Assembly (NCBI GenBank): GCA_046262635.1
Contig: JBHEMK010000017.1
Location: 1-27,068, forward strand
Source: JBHEMK01 sp046262635
GTDB taxonomy: Bacteria; Actinomycetota; Thermoleophilia; Gaiellales; Gaiellaceae
Direction: 5' to 3'
Length of the DNA stretch: 27,068 nt
Positions 1-7,522 of the stretch are shown piece by piece. The position numbers were made by a program, and so were the translations under genes. The notes below the pieces were generated by a model that saw nothing but the letters and a program-made list of their open reading frames with translations, ran no database searches and was not told the origin of the DNA. Every line of letters begins with the position of its first letter. Position 1 is the first letter of the stretch.

Positions 1-1
1 C

Positions 2-94
2 CAACCGACCCTCGAGGCAATGTACGAGCGCATGGGCTTCGTCAGAGCCGAGCACGGGCGCTTCTTCGGCGCCGCGCGACCCAAAGGGCTCTAG
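2..94 (+). CDS. C-terminal fragment of an acetyltransferase-like protein (5' end outside window)
   Basis: The open frame enters from the left edge and ends at TAG 92-94, giving 30 visible residues. The visible stretch contains LEAMYERMGFVRAE, which matches the end of many GNAT N-acetyltransferases, where a Y-x-x-x-GF motif closes the acetyl-CoA fold. The catalytic and acetyl-CoA loops would lie upstream and cannot be seen, so the substrate is unknown. The gene runs towards rluB, which is on the opposite strand, so the two are convergent. The GNAT call rests on one short motif and is an inference. Confidence 0.55.
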   Translation, partial: QPTLEAMYERMGFVRAEHGRFFGAARPKGL

Positions 95-376
95 CGAATC
101 GACCGATCAATCTGCAGTTTTCACCACGTCGACTCCACGCGTCCGAGCCTCGTTTCAGGGCTCCCGCGGCAGTCTTCCTGACCGAGGTAAGAAGCACGAG
201 GGTGAAAGACACCGGGCGTGCTCGCCGCACTCGCGGCCTCGGTCGCGGCACTGGCCGGCTCGCACGGCACCCGGACGCCCAGGTGCAGCACCTGCCGCGG
301 CCCCGCGACGCCGCCCTATGACGCTGGCGCGTCAACTCGAAGCCCGAGGTCTCCCTTCAGCTCGACCGCGACTCCG
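95..376. other. Convergent intergenic region, no gene seen
   Basis: These 282 bases lie between the end of the acetyltransferase-like gene and the end of rluB, which converge. Open frames crossing it have arginine- and proline-heavy translations typical of non-coding GC-rich DNA. I see no tRNA-like fold and no clear hairpin followed by a T-run. Confidence 0.6.
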
Positions 377-1093
377 TCAAGCGCGACCGGCGGAACGTCG
401 CGTCCTCGGGGAAGGGAAGCCCAGCGCGGCCACCTCGGCGGCGCTGAGCTCCCGCCAGGCTCCGGGCTCGAGGTCGTCGACGCCCAGCCCGGCGTACCGG
501 CTTCGGTGCAACCGACGCACAGGATGGCCGCTGGCCTCGAGCATTCGCTTCACCTGGCGGTTGCGGCCCTCGTGGAGGACGAGCTCGACCCGGTGCGGAC
601 CGAGCCGGCGCGCCCGGGCGGGGGCTGTCCGGCCGTCCCCGAGCTCGACGCCCTCGGCGAGCAGGCGAAGCGCCTCCTCGGAGACGTCGCCGTCGACCTC
701 GGCCTCGTAGACCTTCTCGACCCCGTAGCGCGGGTGGGCGAGCCGATGTGCAAGCAGGCCGTCGTTCGTGAGCAGCAGCGCGCCGGTCGTGTCGATGTCG
801 AGCCGGCCGACGGGGACGACGCGGACCCAGTGATCGATGAGCTCCAGGACGGTGCGCCGCCCCTGGGGGTCGCGCGCCGTCGTGACGACGCCCGTGGGCT
901 TGTGCAGGAGCACGTAGACGAGCCCCTGCGGGACGAGCGGCCGCCCGTCGAGCTCCACTCGATCGGCACCCTCGACGAACGTGTTGAGCAGCCCGCGCTC
1001 GCCGTTGACAGTGACGCGGCCTGCCTTGATCAGCTCGTCGGCGCCCCGGCGGGAGGCGATACCCGCGCGGGCAAGATAGGCGTTCAGGCGCAC
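377..1093 (-). CDS. rluB: 23S rRNA pseudouridine synthase, RluB/RsuA family
   Basis: The product (238 aa) isomerises a specific uridine to pseudouridine, most likely in the peptidyl-transferase region of 23S rRNA. An S4 RNA-binding domain covers about residues 1-50 (MRLNAYLARAGIASRRGADE). The catalytic domain follows, with the family motif GRLDIDTTGALLL at 97-109; D99 is the expected catalytic aspartate. KVYEAEVDG (127-135) and EGRNRQVKRML further on are also typical. The GTG start gives the canonical N-terminus, though no strong Shine-Dalgarno site precedes it. In many actinobacteria and firmicutes rluB directly follows scpA-scpB; here it lies about 4.2 kb beyond scpB on the same strand. RluB rather than RsuA is favoured by length and context. 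Confidence 0.93.
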   Translation of the reverse strand: MRLNAYLARAGIASRRGADELIKAGRVTVNGERGLLNTFVEGADRVELDGRPLVPQGLVYVLLHKPTGVVTTARDPQGRRTVLELIDHWVRVVPVGRLDIDTTGALLLTNDGLLAHRLAHPRYGVEKVYEAEVDGDVSEEALRLLAEGVELGDGRTAPARARRLGPHRVELVLHEGRNRQVKRMLEASGHPVRRLHRSRYAGLGVDDLEPGAWRELSAAEVAALGFPSPRTRRSAGRA

Positions 1094-1245
1094 TCCGTGG
1101 AAACGCTAGCGCGCTCGCCGGCCGCCGCCGCCTGGCGCCGAATCGGCTCCGTTGAGCCATCCCGACCTCGAGCAGGCCGGCGCTTTCGCCGTCTTTGGCC
1201 GCCGCTACCTCGCACGAATCTCGCATGGAACTCGCACGGAACCCT

Positions 1246-1277
1246 CCACATGTGCACGGGGTGCCACGTGCACGTGG
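1246..1277. promoter_or_regulatory. Pair of palindromes, possible operator
   Basis: The sequence contains CACATGTG (1247-1254) and the perfect 14-base palindrome CCACGTGCACGTGG (1264-1277). Their centres are 20 bp apart, about two helical turns, as expected for two bound dimers. The site lies about 155-185 bp upstream of the rluB start. The palindromes are seen directly; a regulatory role is inference. Confidence 0.35.
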
Positions 1278-1467
1278 CCGAGGAGGCCGGTACTGGCGGG
1301 CGCCGGCCAACGTCGGCGTCGCAGGGCCCTCTTCGCGTTGGGGGCTCGGCCTCTCGCGCCCTCGGAGCTGCGCGGAAGGGAATCACCCTCGGCCACCCCT
1401 CCTCGCAAGGTGACTGCACCGCGCCACCTCCGACGAGGCGGCCAGCCACACCGTCTGATTTGAAGCG

Positions 1468-1485
1468 GCGGCCGTTTCCGGCCGC
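1468..1485 (-). terminator. Stem-loop with GAAA loop, possible terminator
   Basis: A 7-bp all-G/C stem (GCGGCCG/CGGCCGC) closes a four-base loop that reads GAAA on the minus strand, a GNRA tetraloop. It lies about 135 bp past the end of the glycosidase-like gene. There is no T-run after it, as in many actinobacterial terminators, so the call is weak. Confidence 0.3.
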
Positions 1486-1620
1486 GCTCACAAGCGCGAT
1501 GAGGCTCGCCCCAACCGCCGGCAGCGCCACGAGCATCACGATCCTCGCGCATCGGAGCGGATCGCGTGCGGCGAGTGACTCTGCATTGGCGCTTCTCGGT
1601 TTCACCTGTGATCGTTGCTT

Positions 1621-3915
1621 TTAGCGGACGTTCGCATGCAGCAGGACTCGGCCCGCTCGATTGCCGAGAGCGATCGTCCCCGAGCGGCCGGCCGGCACGT
1701 GGGTCGACCCGACGCGCACGGCAACGAGATGCTCGCCAGCCGGCAGACGCAGCCGCAGGCGTGCATGCGAACCCGGCGGGAGCACGAACTCGCCGTCGAC
1801 GGCCGACCCGCTCCGGACGAGCGAGTAGGTCAGCTTCCCGAAGCTCGTTGGTGCGTCATCCACCTCGATTTTCCGTCCATCCGCTAGCCAGGCGCGCGGC
1901 GTCGCAAACGCGAGATCCAGCCCAGCCGGAGCCCCGAGCGGTCCGCGGCGCTCGTGGATCAGCAGCTCGCGCAGAGTGCCGAGAAAGGACGCGTTCGCAC
2001 CCGAGTTCGGCGGCATGAACATCGTCCGCTCGTAGGCGCCGCGCACAGGTAGGACCGACACCGCCTCGCCGGACACGAATGTGTCTGCCGTCATCCCCGC
2101 GGCGAGCATGCCGTAGAGGCCGAGGTCGAGCTGGTCGGGCTGGTCGTTGTCGGCGAGGAAGCGCGAAATGCCGAGGTTGTAGACCTGGGCCAAACCGGCT
2201 CCCGGCGCAGCGCCGTAGACGGTGCGCGCGTACGTGCGCGGCAGGCCGAGGAGGCGTCCACCGTGCTGCAGCAGATAGCGGAGAGCTCCGCGGGCCGCGC
2301 TCGAGTGCGGGCGGATCCAGCCAGACCCGAACGCGTACGGCATGATCAGATTCCAGTACGAGCCCTCGCGCGAGGCGGTCAGGCGGCCGAACGGCCGCTG
2401 CGGCAGCTGGTCGGGGACGAAGAGCGAGCCGTCTCGCAACCGGCTCGACGCGCGGGCGACCGCCACGCGCAGCGCCCGGTCGATGCCGAGTGCGAGCGTG
2501 TGCGCCCGGGTCGCCTGCGCCGAATAGCCGGTCTTGTCCCAAACCCGGCCGATCGCGCCGAGTGCTTCGACCGCCTCGATCTGGCCCGGCACGCTCTCGA
2601 CGTCGCGGCCGAGGTCGGTGGAGAGTGGCTCCGGCCGCAGCAGTCCCGAGGGCTGCTGTCGGTTCGCGATCCGCGCGACGATGGACGCGAGCTGCGGCGT
2701 CGCGGCGCGCAAGAACGTACGGTCACGCGTGAGTCGGTAGTACGTCGCGGCGGTGGACAGGATGTGCGCTCCGCGAAACGCCGTGAACCGCAGGGGGCGC
2801 AAACGGATCCGCTGAAGGGAGAGCTCGATGATCGACTTCGCCACTGCGGGGTAGCCGTACTCCGTCGCGGCTTCTGCGGCATCGAGCGACTCGGCGTACG
2901 AGAGCTCCTCGTACGGGTTGCCGACGCTGTAGCGCCAGCCGTATGCGATCAGCTGCGTTAGGACGGCGAGCTGCGCCTTCTGCACCGCCGGCTCCGGGAC
3001 GGCGAGGGTCGCTCCTCGGTCGAGTTGCGATTGCCAAAAGTTTTCAACTGTCGACCGTGCGTTGTCGTAGGTCGCTGCGTCGGCGTGGAGGTATTGCGCA
3101 CGCGACGGTGCGTTCAGCCATTCGAGGTAGATCGTCTGGGCCTCGCCTGCTGGGACTTCGTAACGGACGACGCCGTTGACGAACTCGGCGCCGTCGCTGA
3201 CGATCAGTCGCGTCTGCCCGCCGCTCGCGAGGCGATCGGGCGCAGAGTGGGCGAGCAGCCGCCACGGGACGATCCGCACCGTCGCGTCGCTCGAAGAGTT
3301 GCGCGCGTCGACCACGAGGCGAACGAAGCTGATCACCGAACGGGCGCCGTAGAGGCCGTACGCGCGGCCGACGAACGACTCCTGTCGGTACTCGACGCCG
3401 CGGGAGTCGGTGTACGAGGTCTGCAGAATCGGCAGGTAGCCGTTGGCGAGCCGCACGGGCTGCAGGCGGTCTGGGCACGACCCGTAGCGCTCCGTGCCCT
3501 CGCCAACGTAGATCTGCAGCGAGGGGCCACCGACGCGGCGCGTGATGATCTCGCTGCCGTCGGCGACATGGAGCGCGAAAGCGGTCGAGCCGTACGGCGT
3601 GAACGGGTATGAGAACGCCATGTAGTACGAGCCGCTCGCCGTGAGCGGGCGCCCTTGCCACTGCACAGCCCGCGTGAGTGGCGTCAGGAACCGCCGCGCC
3701 GCTGCGTAGGTGGGACCGCCGCGCGCCCGAAGCAGCCGCGCCCCCCAGACGTCCCGTCCCGACCGGACGGCCTGCCCCACCGACGATGCGTACGCCGACG
3801 CGACCATCCGCGGCGCACACGGCGAGACGCCGACTGCCGGGCGCGCACGGCCCGTGGTCGCGCCGAGCGCGAGCAATGCGACGGCTGCCGCTGCATACCT
3901 CCCAGACCCCTGCAT
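1621..3915 (-). CDS. Secreted six-hairpin glycosidase-like protein of unknown substrate
   Basis: The product has 764 aa. Residues 1 to about 25 form a signal peptide: a short polar start, then AAAAVALLALGA, then a small-residue region. Residues of roughly 80-290 look like a beta-sandwich (for example SYPFTPYGSTAF). From about 300 to 620 there are repeated helical segments with aromatic and acidic residues, consistent with an (alpha/alpha)6 barrel as in six-hairpin glycosidases. The end, about 670-764, looks beta-rich again. I cannot assign a GH family or name catalytic residues. The protein should act outside the membrane. It stands alone, between rluB and a divergent GYD gene. The ATG start is supported by the signal peptide, not by a strong ribosome site. 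The superfamily call is an inference from fold style. Confidence 0.7.
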   Translation of the reverse strand: MQGSGRYAAAAVALLALGATTGRARPAVGVSPCAPRMVASAYASSVGQAVRSGRDVWGARLLRARGGPTYAAARRFLTPLTRAVQWQGRPLTASGSYYMAFSYPFTPYGSTAFALHVADGSEIITRRVGGPSLQIYVGEGTERYGSCPDRLQPVRLANGYLPILQTSYTDSRGVEYRQESFVGRAYGLYGARSVISFVRLVVDARNSSSDATVRIVPWRLLAHSAPDRLASGGQTRLIVSDGAEFVNGVVRYEVPAGEAQTIYLEWLNAPSRAQYLHADAATYDNARSTVENFWQSQLDRGATLAVPEPAVQKAQLAVLTQLIAYGWRYSVGNPYEELSYAESLDAAEAATEYGYPAVAKSIIELSLQRIRLRPLRFTAFRGAHILSTAATYYRLTRDRTFLRAATPQLASIVARIANRQQPSGLLRPEPLSTDLGRDVESVPGQIEAVEALGAIGRVWDKTGYSAQATRAHTLALGIDRALRVAVARASSRLRDGSLFVPDQLPQRPFGRLTASREGSYWNLIMPYAFGSGWIRPHSSAARGALRYLLQHGGRLLGLPRTYARTVYGAAPGAGLAQVYNLGISRFLADNDQPDQLDLGLYGMLAAGMTADTFVSGEAVSVLPVRGAYERTMFMPPNSGANASFLGTLRELLIHERRGPLGAPAGLDLAFATPRAWLADGRKIEVDDAPTSFGKLTYSLVRSGSAVDGEFVLPPGSHARLRLRLPAGEHLVAVRVGSTHVPAGRSGTIALGNRAGRVLLHANVR

Positions 3916-4032
3916 CGGCCGCAGTTAAGCATTGCCGCGTCGCGGGAATCAGGAAACGCCCGTTCCAGGGGCTTTGTCAGTGGGCGGTGCAAGGCTCGAC
4001 CTTGCGACCCCCTGCCGTGGAAGTATGCGGTC

Positions 4033-4323
4033 GTGGCCGTGTACATCTCCTTGATGCGGTGGACCTCGCAGGGGTTCGGCGGCCTGCCGGCCTGGCGCGA
4101 GCGCGTCGAGGAGGGCGAGCGGGAGATCGAACGTGCCGGGGGCAAGCTGATCGGCGTCTACGTCACACTCGGCCGCTACGACGTCGTCGAGCTATTCGAG
4201 GCGCCTGACGATGAAACCGCCTCTGAGATCCTGATGCGGCTCCACCGCTACGGGGCCGAGCACACCGAGACGCTGCGCGGGTTCACCCGCGAGGAGGCCG
4301 AAGCGATCATCCGCCGGCTTTGA
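4033..4323 (+). CDS. GYD-domain protein
   Basis: This 96-residue protein matches the GYD family along its full length. The N-terminus has the MAVYISLMRWT type strand, followed by AGGKLIGVYVTLGRYDVV, which holds the family's G-R-Y-D signature, and it ends in ETLRGFTREEAEAII. The fold is a small alpha/beta barrel-like dimer of ferredoxin type, and no general biochemical function is established for the family. I chose GTG 4033 because it gives the family N-terminus and GGAAG (4019-4023) sits 9 bases upstream; GTG 4039 is possible. The stop overlaps the start of the methyltransferase by 4 bases, so the two are probably co-translated. Confidence 0.88.
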   Translation: MAVYISLMRWTSQGFGGLPAWRERVEEGEREIERAGGKLIGVYVTLGRYDVVELFEAPDDETASEILMRLHRYGAEHTETLRGFTREEAEAIIRRL

Positions 4324-5042
4324 CCCCGGGACGCGACGAACACTCCCGCTACTTCGTCACGACGTCGATGCCGCCGCTTCTGCGGGCGGTTGCCGAGGCA
4401 GCCCCGCCGCCGGTCCTCGCCGACCTCGGCGCCGGCGAGGGGGCGATCCTCTACGCGCTCGACCGGGCAGGCCTCGTCGGTGAGCGGATCTATGCTGTCG
4501 ACCTCTCCCGCGGTCCGCTCGCGGCGGCGGAGCGGCTGTCGCCGAAGGTGAAGGCGATCCTCAGCGACGTCGCCCATGTCCCGGAGATCGCGGATGGCTC
4601 CGTCGACGCGGTCACCTCGTCGCAGGTGATCGAGCACGTTCACGACGAGGGCGCGTTTGTCGCCGAGATCGCGCGGATCCTGCGGCCCGGCGGCTGGTTC
4701 TACGTCTCGAGCGTCCTGCGCGGCCGGCGGGCGTGGTGGTTTCGCCGCGGCGGCCTCGGCTGGCAGATCGACCCGACCCACCTGCGGGAGTATCCGTCCG
4801 AGGCCGCGTTCTCCGAAGCGCTCCGGCACGACGATCTCGAACTCGACCGGGTGCAATCGCGGCCGCTGCGGTTCCCCGTCGCTGACGCGGCGCTCCGCGT
4901 TGCGACGGGGGCGAGGCTCGTGCCTGCCGCGGCAGTGAGCACGATCTACGCCCGCAGCCTGATCCTCTCGCGTCTGCGCGCGATCCTGCAGGTGCGCGTC
5001 CCGGGTTACCGCTGGGTCGAGGCCGCAGGTCGACGGCGGTAG
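4320..5042 (+). CDS. Class I SAM-dependent methyltransferase
   Basis: The product (240 aa) has the Rossmann-type methyltransferase fold. Motif I is VLADLGAGEGAILYAL, about residues 32-47, which binds S-adenosylmethionine. The acidic end of strand 2 follows (YAVDLS), then SSQVIEHVHDE and the post-motif ARILRPGGWFYVSS. The pattern is that of the Methyltransf_11/25 group acting on small molecules or lipids; the substrate cannot be told. The start is TTG 4320, which overlaps the GYD stop (TTGA). A start this weak fits translational coupling. The C-terminal part (about 195-240) is basic and hydrophobic. Confidence 0.85.
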   Translation: MTPGRDEHSRYFVTTSMPPLLRAVAEAAPPPVLADLGAGEGAILYALDRAGLVGERIYAVDLSRGPLAAAERLSPKVKAILSDVAHVPEIADGSVDAVTSSQVIEHVHDEGAFVAEIARILRPGGWFYVSSVLRGRRAWWFRRGGLGWQIDPTHLREYPSEAAFSEALRHDDLELDRVQSRPLRFPVADAALRVATGARLVPAAAVSTIYARSLILSRLRAILQVRVPGYRWVEAAGRRR

Positions 5043-5048
5043 GACAGC

Positions 5049-5067
5049 CCGGCCCCGAGCAGGCCGG
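5049..5067 (+). terminator. GC-rich stem-loop after the methyltransferase gene
   Basis: CCGGCC (5049-5054) pairs with GGCCGG (5062-5067) around a 7-base loop, only 6 bases after the stop codon. A C-run rather than a T-run follows. It may end the GYD-methyltransferase transcript. Confidence 0.35.
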
Positions 5068-5161
5068 CCCCCCCGCGAAGCTGCTGCGGTACCAGTCCCG
5101 GACCGCGGCTTCGTCACGCCTCCGGCCTGAGGACTGAACCAGCCGTTGCCCAGATCGATCC

Positions 5162-5195
5162 CGGACGCCGACGGTCGCCGGCACCCCGGCGTCCG
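5162..5195. terminator. Inverted repeat between convergent genes, possible two-way terminator
   Basis: CGGACGCCG (5162-5170) and CGGCGTCCG (5187-5195) form a perfect 9-bp inverted repeat around 16 bases. It lies between the ends of the methyltransferase and scpB genes. There is no T-run on either side. The same 8-base stem occurs again at 13586-13605. Confidence 0.35.
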
Positions 5196-5248
5196 CGAGC
5201 TCCGACCTCCCGCGGAGCGGAGTACCGCCCGAAGCCGAAACGCTCAGG

Positions 5249-5851
5249 TCAGGCGGGACGCTGCGCTGCGACCGCGTGCAGGCGCTCCCGAAGCGCGTCC
5301 ACGTCCGGGGCGAGGTCGTCGAGGCGCGGGAGCTGCGAGAGGCTCTGGAGCCCGAAGATCCGCTCGAACAGCGGCGTCGTCTGGTAGCGCACCGCCCCGC
5401 CGATGCCCGCGTCGCGACCGGCCTCGGCGATCAGGCCCCGCTCGACGAGGTTCGCCACGGCCGAGTCGGCCGCGACCCCGCGGATCCTGGCGATGTCCGG
5501 CCGCGTGCAGGGGCCGAGATAGGCGACGATCGCCAGCGTCTCGAGCGCCGCCTGCGAGAGGCCGCGCTGAACTGGCTGCTCGAACAAACGCGCGCACGCG
5601 TCGGCGGCCTCACGCGCCGCGCCGAAGGCCCAGCCGCCCGCCACGTGCTCGAGCACGATCCCGCTTCGCCCTTCGCGGTGGCGCTCGGCGAGCAGCCCGA
5701 GCGCCGTCTCGATCCGCTCCGGGTCATCCTCGGCAGCCTCGGCGAGCTCCGCGAGCGGGAGCGGCGCGGAGGCGACGACGAGCAGCGCCTCGACCGTACG
5801 GGCGAGCCGGTCAACGGGGTTGGCGGAGATCAGGCGGAGCGGACGGTCCAT
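5249..5851 (-). CDS. scpB: Segregation and condensation protein B
   Basis: ScpB (200 aa) binds ScpA and the SMC ATPase to form the condensin-like complex that compacts and separates chromosomes. It consists of two winged-helix domains. Supporting stretches are VDRLARTVEALLVVASAPL near the N-terminus and the conserved core LSQAALETLAIVAYLGP, followed by TRPDIARIRGVAADSAV and a GLIAEAGR turn. The ATG lies 22 bases inside the end of scpA, and an AAAGGG site (5859-5864) sits about 7 bases upstream of it. Overlap plus shared role indicates co-translation. The C-terminus past about residue 170 is charged and variable, as usual in the family. Confidence 0.93.
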   Translation of the reverse strand: MDRPLRLISANPVDRLARTVEALLVVASAPLPLAELAEAAEDDPERIETALGLLAERHREGRSGIVLEHVAGGWAFGAAREAADACARLFEQPVQRGLSQAALETLAIVAYLGPCTRPDIARIRGVAADSAVANLVERGLIAEAGRDAGIGGAVRYQTTPLFERIFGLQSLSQLPRLDDLAPDVDALRERLHAVAAQRPA

Positions 5852-6582
5852 GCCGAATCCCTTTCGACGTCGGTTCGAGAAATCCTGATCGGTGTGAACG
5901 GGGCTGCCTGCTCGATGACGATCTCGTTTGACCGGCGCAGATCGAGCAGCGCGAGGAACGCGACGGCCTGCTCGACCCGGGAAAGCTCCCGCACCTCGAC
6001 GTCGAAGTCGAAGCGTCGACGGCGGAGAAGCAGCGCCCGGAACCGCTCCACGAACTGCGCCACCGGCGGGAAGCGGAGCTCCATGTGGGCGAGCGAGGGC
6101 CCGGGGGGCACGGCTGCGAGCAGTCGGATCACCTCGGCCAGCCGATGCGGATCCTGCGGCGCGAGGCCCCGCTCGGGTCTCGGCGCAAGTGGCGCCGGGC
6201 CGAGCCGGAAGAACCGGTCGCCCTCGGCCACGAGCCGCTCGGCGAGCCAGCCGGCCGCTTCCTTCATCCGCCGGTACTCGGCGAGCCGGCGGGCCAGCTC
6301 CTCGGCCGCTTCCTCCGGCTCCAGCTCCGCCAGCTCGGCCTCCTCCTCGGGGAAGAGCCCGCGCGCCTTCAGCTCGAGCAATGCGGCGACAAGGACAAGG
6401 AACTCGCCGCAGGCATCGAGGTCGAGCTGCTCGCGCGCCGCCAGCCGCTCGATGAAGGCGAGCACGATCCCGACGATGTCGACCTCGGCCAGGTCGACCT
6501 CCTCCCGCAGGATCAGCGTCAGCAGCAGGTCGAAGGGGCCCTCGAAGGCATCGAGGTCAAGCTCGAGCTCGCGCACGATCAC
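5830..6582 (-). CDS. scpA: Segregation and condensation protein A (kleisin)
   Basis: ScpA (250 aa from this start) is the kleisin that bridges the two SMC heads and binds ScpB. The N-terminal signature DAFEGPFDLLLTLI is present, then EEVDLAEVDI and the helical EFLVLVAALLELKARGLFP. A charged middle (EEEAELAELEPEEAAEE) leads to the C-terminal winged helix, with VAFLALLDLRR before the end. The frame is open further upstream, but that part overlaps lgt and is arginine-rich. GTG 6582 gives MIVRELELDLDAFEGP, close to other ScpA N-termini; GTG 6576 is also possible. The gap to lgt is 10 bases. Only a weak ribosome site is seen, so coupling to lgt is likely. Confidence 0.92.
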   Translation of the reverse strand: MIVRELELDLDAFEGPFDLLLTLILREEVDLAEVDIVGIVLAFIERLAAREQLDLDACGEFLVLVAALLELKARGLFPEEEAELAELEPEEAAEELARRLAEYRRMKEAAGWLAERLVAEGDRFFRLGPAPLAPRPERGLAPQDPHRLAEVIRLLAAVPPGPSLAHMELRFPPVAQFVERFRALLLRRRRFDFDVEVRELSRVEQAVAFLALLDLRRSNEIVIEQAAPFTPIRISRTDVERDSAWTVRSA

Positions 6583-6592
6583 CGCGAGGAGG

Positions 6593-7492
6593 CTACCGCC
6601 CTGGTCGGACGCGGCCCTTGGGCACCGCCATCGCGGGGCCGGTCGGCACCGCCCGCGGCCGGTCGCGCTGCGCCTCGCTCGGCGCACGCAGGAACTGCCA
6701 CCAGATGAAGAACGCGGTCGAGCCGGCGAAGAGTCCGACGGAGACGAAGAAGTTCAGCCGGAGACCGGCCATGTGGCGCGACGGGTCGATCCGCAGCGTC
6801 TCCTCGAAGGTGCGGAACGCCGTGTAGAGGGAGACGTAGAGGGCGAAGAGGGCCGGCCGCCGGATCCTGAAGCGTCCGTCGACCCAGAGCAGCACGCCGA
6901 CCATGGCCACGTCCCAGACGAACTCGTAGAGGAAGGTCGGGTGGTAGGTCGCCTGGTCGAGATGGTTGGCGGGCCGGTGTTCGGGGCTGATCTTCAGCGC
7001 CCACGGCAGCGTCGATGGCTTGCCGAAGAGCTCCTGGTTCCACCAGTTGCCCCAACGACCGATCCCCTGCGCGAGCAGGAGGCCTGGCGCCGCCGCGTCC
7101 ATCATCAGCCGGGCCGAATTGCCGGAGCGACGGACGACGACGGCGCCGGCGAGGACGCCGAACAGGATTCCGCCCCAGACGCCGAGGCCTCCCTTCCAAA
7201 CGGCGAACGGGCCCCACCACGTGCTTGGCACCTCGTTCCAGCTCGTGACGTCGTGGTACAGGCGCGCCCCGACGATCCCGAAGGTGACGCCCCAGACGGC
7301 CATGCGCAGAATCAAATCCCAGTCGCCGCCCCAGCGCACCCAGCGGATGCCGGTGAGCCAGACCGCACCGAGGATGCCGAGCAGCAGCATCAGCCCGTAC
7401 ATGTGGATCGTCAGCGGCCCGAGGTGTACGACGCCGCTGTGCGGAGACGGAATGAACGCGGTGAGGGCGGCCACGGACAGCATTCTGCCCAT
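6593..7492 (-). CDS. lgt: Phosphatidylglycerol:prolipoprotein diacylglyceryl transferase
   Basis: Lgt (299 aa) moves the diacylglyceryl group of phosphatidylglycerol to the lipobox cysteine of prolipoproteins, the first step of lipoprotein maturation, in the plasma membrane. It has about seven membrane segments. The signature GIGRWGNWWNQELFGKP lies at 143-159, with R146 the expected essential arginine. Y32 (in IHMYGL), the loop with H80 (ARLYHDV) and HPTFLYE are further conserved elements. The C-terminus after about 280 is basic and probably cytoplasmic. GAGGG lies upstream of ATG 7492; ATG 7483 is an alternative start. It is followed after 10 bases by scpA. Confidence 0.95.
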   Translation of the reverse strand: MGRMLSVAALTAFIPSPHSGVVHLGPLTIHMYGLMLLLGILGAVWLTGIRWVRWGGDWDLILRMAVWGVTFGIVGARLYHDVTSWNEVPSTWWGPFAVWKGGLGVWGGILFGVLAGAVVVRRSGNSARLMMDAAAPGLLLAQGIGRWGNWWNQELFGKPSTLPWALKISPEHRPANHLDQATYHPTFLYEFVWDVAMVGVLLWVDGRFRIRRPALFALYVSLYTAFRTFEETLRIDPSRHMAGLRLNFFVSVGLFAGSTAFFIWWQFLRAPSEAQRDRPRAVPTGPAMAVPKGRVRPGR

Positions 7493-7522
7493 GACCGCCC
7501 TCGGAGGGACTAGCAGAGGGGT

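Larger units (their letters stand above)
1094..1620. other. 527-base intergenic region upstream of rluB, with a palindrome pair and a hairpin
   Basis: No convincing gene is present. One minus-strand frame (1605 down to 1084) starts with a hydrophobic stretch but ends in arginine-rich sequence, so I do not call it. The region holds a pair of palindromes at 1246-1277 and a stem-loop at 1468-1485, both listed separately. It lies downstream of the glycosidase-like gene and upstream of rluB, both on the minus strand, so it could carry a terminator for the first and a promoter for the second. Confidence 0.6.

Noticed and set aside
1084..1605. Possible 173-residue minus-strand gene ahead of rluB with a hydrophobic segment
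   Set aside because: Only the first 60 residues look plausible. The rest is arginine/proline-rich, typical of non-coding GC-rich DNA, and there is no ribosome site of note.
218..1624. 468-codon plus-strand open frame across rluB
   Set aside because: Antisense shadow of rluB extended through the intergenic gap; no domain and skewed composition.
4002..4029. TTGCGA and TATGCG spaced by 16 bases as a promoter for the GYD gene
   Set aside because: The -10-like element ends only 3 bases before the start codon, so transcription would begin inside the gene unless the later GTG is used without a leader.
5830..5851. scpA-scpB as a frameshifted fusion gene
   Set aside because: Each has its own complete domains and stop, and scpB has its own ATG and ribosome site. 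This is an ordinary overlap.
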